Positions 58,977 through 64,000 of a DNA stretch of 64,000 nucleotides are shown here, piece after piece (position 1 is the stretch's first letter; each line of letters starts with the position of its first letter). This stretch comes from Pilosibacter fragilis (lineage in GTDB: Bacteria > Bacillota > Clostridia > Lachnospirales > Lachnospiraceae), in assembly GCF_032490495.1 (NCBI RefSeq), contig NZ_JAVYJB010000003.1, positions 186,001 to 250,000 of the forward strand. Reading direction: 5' to 3'. The position numbers and the translations under genes are program-made. A model generated the notes under the pieces. The model was not told the DNA's origin. It saw only the letters and a list, made by a program, of their open reading frames with translations, and made no database searches.

Positions 58977-59210
58977 TGACCCCATTTCAGACATTTCTCA
59001 CACTTTTTCCGTCCTATTTCCAGCCATTCTCTACATTTTCCGACCTGCCCTCAATCTCTCTCCCTTGAACCACCAACACGCAATCCAGCGAATTTTCGAA
59101 ATTTTCGAAATAGAGCGCGATTTTAAACCTTCAGACTCAAGCACATAACTTCTCCTCGCTCCTGTCAACACACCGCGCTGATACGCAATCTTCCAAACCG
59201 CCAACGCACA

Positions 59211-59414
59211 GCGCCGGTGAGTCTTCGGGCGCGAACGCAGGGGTTCGGGAGCGGTTCCTCTAAGCTTGCAGAAGAATGCTAAGGGCGGAGAACAGTCGGC
59301 ACAACTCGCTGACGCTCAGACTAGTGCCGCCTGTCCTCCAACGCATTCTCCTGCGAGCCAAGAGGAAGCCAGGCTCCCTGCACAAAGCGTCCGTGCCCGA
59401 AGACTCACCGGCGC
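59211..59414. repeat. 204-base long-hairpin element
   Basis: The ends GCGCCGGTGAGTCTTCGGGC and their exact complement pair over 20 bases. Pairing continues inward with few interruptions (GAACGC region, GGGAGC/GCTCCC, TTCCTCT/AGAGGAA, GCTTGCAG/CTGCGAGC, AGAATGC/GCATTCT, GGCAC/GTGCC) to a central loop near 59303-59323. The sequence is richer in G and C than its flanks and contains no gene. The 552-base gap 58878-59429 holds this element, repeat copy B and about 230 bases in which I see nothing. Confidence 0.85.
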
Positions 59415-59429
59415 GTACCTCTAGCCAAT

Positions 59430-59948
59430 CTATTTCCCACAAACCTCAAGGATCTCCCCGCAGATTTCTTCTGCCGTCTTCCCATCCGTAGCAACCTTCA
59501 CATCAGCCGCCGCCTCATACTTCGGCCTGCGCTTCTCCATCAGCTCTTCAATATACCCAACATTCATATTCCCATTCAGTACCGGTCTCTCCGTACTGTC
59601 CTTCACACGCTCGTAGATCGTCCCCGGCTCTGCCGTGAGAAGCACGATCTTCCCAGACTCCTTCATAAGCCGCACATTCTCCTCCTTCAAAACAGCACCT
59701 CCCCCACAGGAGATCACCGCCGGCTCCACTCCCGCAAAGCTTTTGATCAGCTCCGTCTCCAGCTCCCTGAAATACGCTTCCCCCTTCTCCTCAAAAATAT
59801 CCGCGATCGCCATCCCCTCATTCTCCACGATCATCTGATCCATCTCCACCTGCCTCGCCCCGGTCATCTCCGCCAGGCACTCCGCGTTCGTACTCTTCCC
59901 GCAGCCCATAAATCCGATCAGAAAAATATGTTCCTTCAATCCCGCCAT
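59430..59948 (-). CDS. aroK: shikimate kinase
   Basis: The 172-residue kinase phosphorylates shikimate. The P-loop is LIGFMGCGKSTNAECLA near residue 10, the shikimate-site Asp lies in VEMDQMI near residue 36, CGGGAVL follows near residue 80, and the lid has STERPVLNG. AAGGAG precedes the ATG. It diverges from aroE, and both serve the chorismate pathway that feeds pheA at the other end of the window. Confidence 0.94.
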   Translation of the reverse strand: MAGLKEHIFLIGFMGCGKSTNAECLAEMTGARQVEMDQMIVENEGMAIADIFEEKGEAYFRELETELIKSFAGVEPAVISCGGGAVLKEENVRLMKESGKIVLLTAEPGTIYERVKDSTERPVLNGNMNVGYIEELMEKRRPKYEAAADVKVATDGKTAEEICGEILEVCGK

Positions 59949-60177
59949 AATCTAAATTCTCCTTTTCGTACTAATAGTCTCTCAAAATCTCTAACTGTTT
60001 TCTCCCACACCCAAAACACTTTTCCACTTTCATGCGTCATTTAGTGCAAGTATACCAGATTTTAACATACTCTGCAATCAAAGAACCTTCACATTCCTGA
60101 TCTATTCCGCTTTTAGCCCTCTTTTTTAAATTTTTCTGCTTTTTACATTTTCACACTTTAAAATCATAAATTTTCTT

Positions 60178-60206
60178 TTGCATTTTCTTTCCTGCACTGT
60201 TATAAT
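60178..60206 (+). promoter_or_regulatory. promoter of aroE
   Basis: TTGCAT and a perfect TATAAT with a 17-base spacer, 38 bases before the ATG. Confidence 0.75.
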
Positions 60207-60243
60207 AAAGCGAGAAAAATCACTCCCCGGAGGTACACATAAA

Positions 60244-61233
60244 ATGGAAAACACCACATCCGCAGCTTCACCGATCACCGGACACACCGGTCTTATCTGT
60301 CTGCTCGGCAGCCCCTGCGCCCACAGCGTCTCCCCGATGATGCACAACGCATCCTTTGAGGCTCTTGGGCTCGACTACCGCTACCTCGCATTTGATGTCA
60401 ATGAGGAGACACTTCCCACCGCAGTTGCCGGTTTAAAGGTTCTCGGTGCCCGCGGCTTCAACCTGACCATGCCGGATAAAAATCTCATGGTCTCCCTCTG
60501 CGACGAACTCTCCACCGCTGCCCGGATCATCGGTGCTGTCAACACGGTCGTAAACGAAGATGGACGTCTCGTCGGCCATAACACCGACGGCATCGGTTAC
60601 ATGCAGTCCGTAAAAGATGCCGGTTACGATATCATCGGCAAAAAAATGACACTTCTGGGCGCAGGAGGCGCTGCCACCGCAATTCTGGTACAGGCTGCCC
60701 TCGACGGCTTAAAAGAGATCTCCGTCTTCATGAGACCCACCAGCCGCTTCTACGACCGCCTGGTACATACCGTCGAGGAGCTCACTGAGATCACTGACTG
60801 CAGGATCAAGATCTGTGACTTCTCCGACGCGAATCTCTTAAAGAAAGAACTTGCGGACAGCGCTATCCTCACAAACGGGACCTCCGTCGGCATGGCTCCC
60901 CACGAGGATACCTGCCCGGTCCCGGAAAATCTGACTTTTCCGAAAGACCTCATCGTCTCCGATATCATCTACAATCCGCGTGAGACAAAGCTCCTCACCA
61001 TGGCTAAAAATCAGGGCAACCCGTTCTTCAACGGATCCTATATGCTCCTCTACCAGGGTGCCGAGGCCTTCCGTCTCTGGACTGGAAAGGAGATGCCAGT
61101 GGAGAAGATCAAGAAGGAATTTTTCTCCGATCCTTTTTATTCAAAAAGCAACTTAGATCACTTACGCCGTGTCATTGCTGCTTTAAACGCCGGAAACGGT
61201 ATTTCACATGAGTTAATCACTGACGAAAAATAA
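60244..61233 (+). CDS. aroE: shikimate dehydrogenase
   Basis: The 329-residue NAD(P) enzyme reduces 3-dehydroshikimate. Substrate-site features are SPCAHSVSPMMHNASFEALGLDYRY near residue 23, LTMPDKN with the catalytic Lys (usually TIPHK), GAVNTVV and the catalytic Asp in HNTDGIGYM. The nucleotide-binding loop is LLGAGGAATAI near residue 138. It is longer than typical AroE (about 280). GGAGG lies 10 bases before the ATG at 60244; the longer open frame would start inside the promoter. Confidence 0.9.
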   Translation: MENTTSAASPITGHTGLICLLGSPCAHSVSPMMHNASFEALGLDYRYLAFDVNEETLPTAVAGLKVLGARGFNLTMPDKNLMVSLCDELSTAARIIGAVNTVVNEDGRLVGHNTDGIGYMQSVKDAGYDIIGKKMTLLGAGGAATAILVQAALDGLKEISVFMRPTSRFYDRLVHTVEELTEITDCRIKICDFSDANLLKKELADSAILTNGTSVGMAPHEDTCPVPENLTFPKDLIVSDIIYNPRETKLLTMAKNQGNPFFNGSYMLLYQGAEAFRLWTGKEMPVEKIKKEFFSDPFYSKSNLDHLRRVIAALNAGNGISHELITDEK

Positions 61234-61315
61234 ATACTCTACTTTTAAAGTTTCTATTTACACATGACCTCCAGAACCTGCCACCGACAGTTTTCTCTGG
61301 ATGCATGGCATCAAA

Positions 61316-61375
61316 AAAGGAAAACGATCTGTCTGTGCAAACCATCAATACCACAAACAGATCGTTTTCCTTAAT
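61316..61375. terminator. bidirectional terminator between aroE and the anti-sigma-like gene
   Basis: AAGGAAAACGATCTGT pairs perfectly with its complement over 16 bases; on the minus strand T-rich sequence follows. Confidence 0.85.
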
Positions 61376-61434
61376 CAAATCTTTTATTTCAGGCTTTCAT
61401 CATCTATCTTATGAACTGCCAGTTGTTTTATCTT

Positions 61435-62220
61435 CTACTTACTCCGTCCCGCAATAATCTCTTCCGCCATTCCAAACATCTCCTCAGCGCCGAGATCCTC
61501 ACCAAACTTGAAGAGGCTGTAGCCCTGTCCGTCCATGTTCCACTCTACCGTGTAGGAAGTCATAACTTCGACCTTATCGCTGCCGTAAGCCAGGTTAAAA
61601 TTGCCGTCTTCCTGGGCCTTTTTGTCCTCCTCGGTGAGCTCATAATCTGCCGGAACGAACTTGTTGGTCAGCTTGTAGAAACAGAGTTCTGTACCATCCT
61701 CGCATGTCCTCACCTCTGCCGGGGTGAGTTCTCCATCCATGCCGACTTCCGCGGAAAACGTGACATCCTCCATGCCGTCTTTTCCGTATGTGACGGAAAG
61801 CTGTGTTCCGTTTCCCAGTTTATTTCCATCTTTATCTTCCGTCTCATAGTTTACCGGCACAGCAGCCTTAAACGCGTACCCGTTGGAGAATTTCTCCGGG
61901 AAATCTACCATCGGTCCATTCTCCTTCTGAAGCTCCAGCGCCTGTTCATAGGTGTGGACTTCATCTCTTATATCGGTGCGGGATGTGATTCCCGCGATCT
62001 TTCCAATCGCGAACGCCGTCATGCTTCCAAATACACAGATCGCTGCAACTGCTGCTACCGCTTTTTTCATAAAACCTTTCTTCATATAATTTCCCTCTCT
62101 TTCTATCTTCTCATATACATTTCTCCGGATCCGCGCCTTCCGCACCGATTCGTCCGGAAGTTCGCCTGCGCGGCTCTCAAACATGTTTTTCAGTCTCTTT
62201 TCTAAGATAGGATCGTCCAT
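61435..62220 (-). CDS. membrane-anchored probable anti-sigma factor or sigma-linked surface protein
   Basis: This 261-residue protein has a cytoplasmic N-terminus of about 45 residues (LEKRLKNMFESRAGELPDESVRKARIRRNVYEKIE), one membrane helix (KAVAAVAAICVFGSMTAFAIG) and an extracytoplasmic domain of about 190 residues. That topology, and the 19-base overlap with the upstream ECF sigma gene, are the usual signs of an anti-sigma factor. I find no zinc-binding HxxxCxxC motif, so it is not the ZAS class. The outer domain resembles DUF4367-like folds only loosely; the signal it senses is unknown. Confidence 0.65.
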   Translation of the reverse strand: MDDPILEKRLKNMFESRAGELPDESVRKARIRRNVYEKIEREGNYMKKGFMKKAVAAVAAICVFGSMTAFAIGKIAGITSRTDIRDEVHTYEQALELQKENGPMVDFPEKFSNGYAFKAAVPVNYETEDKDGNKLGNGTQLSVTYGKDGMEDVTFSAEVGMDGELTPAEVRTCEDGTELCFYKLTNKFVPADYELTEEDKKAQEDGNFNLAYGSDKVEVMTSYTVEWNMDGQGYSLFKFGEDLGAEEMFGMAEEIIAGRSK

Positions 62221-62762
62221 GTTTTTCCTCCTTCCTCCTGTGTGAGGATTTGCTTCAACTGTTCCTTCGCGTGGAACAGCCTGGATTTCACCGTTCCCTC
62301 AAACACTCCGCAGACCCTTGCGATCTCGCGGATCGGCATATCATTGTAATAGTATAGGATCAACACGGTCTTCTGCTTCGGCGGCAGCTTTTCCACCGCC
62401 TCGTAGAGGATCCGCTCCTCTTCCTTCATAATGCAGTTTTCCAGGACGGACCTTCCGGTGTCCGCCTGCCCGGATGCAGGTTCCTCCTCCGGCTGTTCTT
62501 TCCGTGACTTTCTGCTGATCTTCCACGCGGACCTTGTGAGTATCCTGTAAAACCATGTCTTAAAGGCTGCCGGATCCCGGAGCTTCTTTCTGTTTAAATA
62601 GCAGGCGGTGAATGTCTCCTGGACAATGTCCTCGCTGTCCGCCGCGTTCCCGGAGATCAGCCAGGCCGCCCTGAGCGCCGGCCTCTCATACTTCTCCATC
62701 AGCTCCCCGAAGGCATCCATGTCCCCGTTGATCATGCGTCTCACGATATTCTCTTCATCCAT
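62202..62762 (-). CDS. ECF-type sigma-70 factor
   Basis: The 186-residue sigma factor has region 2 (MDAFGELMEKYERPALRAAWLISGNAADSEDIVQETF) and region 4 (EAVEKLPPKQKTVLILYYYNDMPIREIARVCGVFEGTVKSRLFHAKEQLKQIL) and no region 1 or 3. Between them is a charged linker. AGAGGAGG precedes the ATG. It is co-transcribed with its probable anti-sigma factor and may control its own promoter. Confidence 0.92.
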   Translation of the reverse strand: MDEENIVRRMINGDMDAFGELMEKYERPALRAAWLISGNAADSEDIVQETFTACYLNRKKLRDPAAFKTWFYRILTRSAWKISRKSRKEQPEEEPASGQADTGRSVLENCIMKEEERILYEAVEKLPPKQKTVLILYYYNDMPIREIARVCGVFEGTVKSRLFHAKEQLKQILTQEEGGKTWTILS

Positions 62763-62795
62763 GTCCTGCCTCCTCTCTTTTTTGATGCATCTGTC

Positions 62796-62826
62796 TTATA
62801 GAGACAGGCAATTGGGGGAAAGTTCA
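62796..62826 (-). promoter_or_regulatory. candidate ECF autoregulatory promoter
   Basis: On the minus strand TGAACTTT is followed, after about 13 bases, by TGTCTCTATAA. This resembles the AAC...GTC pattern of Firmicute ECF promoters. It lies 34-64 bases before the sigma gene. Confidence 0.5.
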
Positions 62827-62961
62827 TTTTTATCGGAAATTTCTTTTCTTCTTTATTCTTCCAAATATATAACTTATTTTTCCACCAGACATATTTATTT
62901 TTGTTTTTCTATCTACACTGACTTCCATCGCGTCTACCGTCAACCATTTTCATAGAGCCGC

Positions 62962-63009
62962 AAAAAACAGGACAGCCACCCGCATCCACGCAGATGATCT
63001 GTCCTGTTT
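62962..63009 (-). terminator. terminator downstream of the reductase/small-protein pair
   Basis: AAACAGGACAG pairs perfectly with CTGTCCTGTTT; six T follow on the minus strand. Confidence 0.85.
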
Positions 63010-63038
63010 CGATTGATGCCTTAATATGATTTTTCGTA

Positions 63039-63248
63039 CTAATACCTTAACTTGATCCTAGAAAGCTCCACATCCACCTCATATCCATGGCTGTGAAGAT
63101 ACTCCTTCATGCCCTCCCGCGCGAGGTCGATATGATTCTTCGGGACAACGGTAATGCTGCGGATCGGAAGCTTTTTCTTCCCGCCGCTTAAGTCGATCGC
63201 GATATATCTTATTGTAAAAAAGGAGATGAACCTGAGGAAATCACGCAA
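63039..63248 (-). CDS. small protein of unknown function, coupled to the flavin reductase
   Basis: I do not recognise this 69-residue protein. It starts with a short hydrophobic/aromatic stretch (MRDFLRFISFFTIRYIAIDL), then a basic loop (SGGKKKLPIRS) and an alpha-beta segment (HIDLAREGMKEYLHSHGYEVDVELSRIKL). It overlaps the 3' end of the upstream reductase gene by 8 bases and shares its terminator, which supports a real, co-translated gene. Confidence 0.55.
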   Translation of the reverse strand: MRDFLRFISFFTIRYIAIDLSGGKKKLPIRSITVVPKNHIDLAREGMKEYLHSHGYEVDVELSRIKLRY

Positions 63249-63834
63249 AGTTCCGGTATGTCCGGACTGCCTCCTCCTCTGCCGCCTTCATGATCTCTTC
63301 CACGGAATTGCCCTCGATGTCAAGCCCCTCTGCGGTATAGCACACAGTCTTATTGATTCCGTAATATACCTTGCAGAGTTTCTCGACATACTCATATCCG
63401 AGATTCAGAGCCCCGATGGAGCCACCGCTGGTGGTCACATAATGGAGACTGTCGGCATGGCACAGCCCACCCGGGATTCCCTTGGAAGAAAAGGTAAAGG
63501 TCAGCCCTGTCACACAGATCTGCTCCAGATAACATTTCATTCTCGCCGGGAAAGTAAAATCCCAGTACGGGGCCGCCACAAGGATCCGGTCTGCGGACGC
63601 AAACTGCTTTGCATAGTCAAACAGCGGTCCCTCATAAATTCCGGCCCTCGTGAGCTGTTCCCGTCCTGCACTCTCTTTTCCGGTAAAAAGCTTCAGATCT
63701 TCATCCTCCAGGCACAGGGTCTCGACCTCATATTCCCCGTTCTTGTTCATTTCCTTTAATAAAGCCTGCGCAAGTCTCTCCGTTCTTGAAATATCGCGGT
63801 TCACGCAGGCGTCAATGTACAATAATTTTTTCAT
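63241..63834 (-). CDS. FMN-dependent NAD(P)H oxidoreductase (azoreductase/flavodoxin-like)
   Basis: This 197-residue flavodoxin-fold protein starts LLYIDACVNRDISRTERLAQALL, where azoreductases bind FMN phosphate, has AAPYWDFTFPARMKCYLEQICVTGLTFTFSSKGIPGGL in the middle (flavin ring contacts) and YVTTSGGSIG near residue 132. It matches the AzoR/NQO-like family that reduces quinones or azo compounds. The physiological substrate is unknown. Confidence 0.88.
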   Translation of the reverse strand: MKKLLYIDACVNRDISRTERLAQALLKEMNKNGEYEVETLCLEDEDLKLFTGKESAGREQLTRAGIYEGPLFDYAKQFASADRILVAAPYWDFTFPARMKCYLEQICVTGLTFTFSSKGIPGGLCHADSLHYVTTSGGSIGALNLGYEYVEKLCKVYYGINKTVCYTAEGLDIEGNSVEEIMKAAEEEAVRTYRNFA

Positions 63835-63870
63835 ACCTTTCTCTCCAGATATTTTTGATATTACATGTAT

Positions 63871-64000
63871 CTATAAATTCAACAGTCTTCTCGAAAGCTC
63901 CAGAACATCCTCCGTATTCTTACTGTTAAAGATCTTCACCTCACCTCCGGACTCTTTCCCTGATAACAGTCCACACTCAGTCAGGCGCTTTCTCGTCTGC
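63871..64000 (-). CDS. probable glutamate racemase, C-terminal end only
   Basis: The last 43 codons before a TAG at 63871 are open to the right edge and read ...TRKRLTECGLLSG, then GGEVKIFNSKNTEDVLELSRRLL. A 'GLL...V.IF.S....DVLELSRRLL' ending is what I expect of MurI-type glutamate racemase, which makes D-glutamate for peptidoglycan. The piece is short, so the family call is tentative. Confidence 0.4.
   Translation of the reverse strand, partial: QTRKRLTECGLLSGKESGGEVKIFNSKNTEDVLELSRRLLNL

Noticed and set aside
1..64000. Prophage, integrative element or IS element
   Set aside because: No integrase, transposase, relaxase, phage structural gene or att-like duplication around tRNA-Arg was found.

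Overview
The window reads as one contiguous chromosomal segment from a Gram-positive, low-to-middle GC Firmicute, most likely a Lachnospiraceae-type clostridium. The reasons are strong AGGAGG-type ribosome binding sites, sigma-A promoters with 17-base spacers, the gene order rimP-nusA-ylxR-ylxQ-infB-rbfA-nrnA-truB-ribF followed by rpsO-pnp, and families typical of that group (DUF4250, DUF5688, DUF3899, a SPOCS-LysM protein, and an EF-G-like GTPase fused to a YacP nuclease). I see no phage, integrase, transposase, rRNA operon or CRISPR array. Assignment to a species is not possible from this window.

Layout. 1-3700: a Ppx/GppA phosphatase cut by the window edge, pheA, plsC and two small proteins, all on the minus strand. 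3791-15248: asparaginase, a complete oligopeptide ABC transporter (oppA-B-C-D-F, minus strand), and facing it a plus-strand cluster of two related amidohydrolases and an M20 amidohydrolase. Both amidohydrolase copies look damaged. 15385-19251: rluF-ligA-metA, then tRNA-Arg(CCG). 19716-29139: a C39-like protein, queA, a cupin, a DUF5688 protein, a split threonine/serine exporter, Fur-box-controlled feoAB, and uvrB. 29350-31930: biotin operon bioY-bioD-bioA under a BirA operator. 32207-42038: mixed housekeeping genes (GNAT, AI-2E family membrane protein, RluA-type pseudouridine synthase, hemolysin III, D-Ala-D-Ala carboxypeptidase, GIY-YIG, SPOCS-LysM, cysE, a PrcB-like lipoprotein, an orphan HicB). 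42188-55601: the translation and RNA block from pnp back to rimP, with an L,D-transpeptidase inserted between rpsO and ribF. 55992-58877: the EF-G-like/YacP fusion. 59430-61233: aroK and aroE diverging from each other. 61435-62762: an ECF sigma factor and its probable anti-sigma partner. The window closes with a flavin reductase and the C-terminal end of a probable glutamate racemase.

How parts work together. The opp transporter, M20 hydrolase and asparaginase fit uptake and breakdown of peptides or N-acyl amino acids. pheA, aroK and aroE are separate pieces of aromatic amino acid synthesis. metA and cysE feed sulfur amino acid synthesis. The nusA-infB operon and rpsO-pnp couple transcription, translation initiation and RNA decay. 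The GTPase/YacP fusion beside them may be a further ribosome-entering RNase.

The most unusual content is: (1) the TetM/EF-G-like GTPase carrying a C-terminal Rae1/YacP-type NYN nuclease; (2) a tandem pair of amidohydrolases in which the second copy has lost the metal ligands and carries an in-frame TGA, while the first has lost its normal N-terminus; (3) two families of short dispersed intergenic repeats, plus a 204-base element that folds into one long hairpin; (4) ten copies of a 12-residue repeat in IF-2; (5) leader-level control signals (BirA operator, Fur box, a terminator-like leader hairpin before rimP-nusA, an ECF autoregulatory promoter). All functional statements are from reading the sequence and recalling families; no database search was run.
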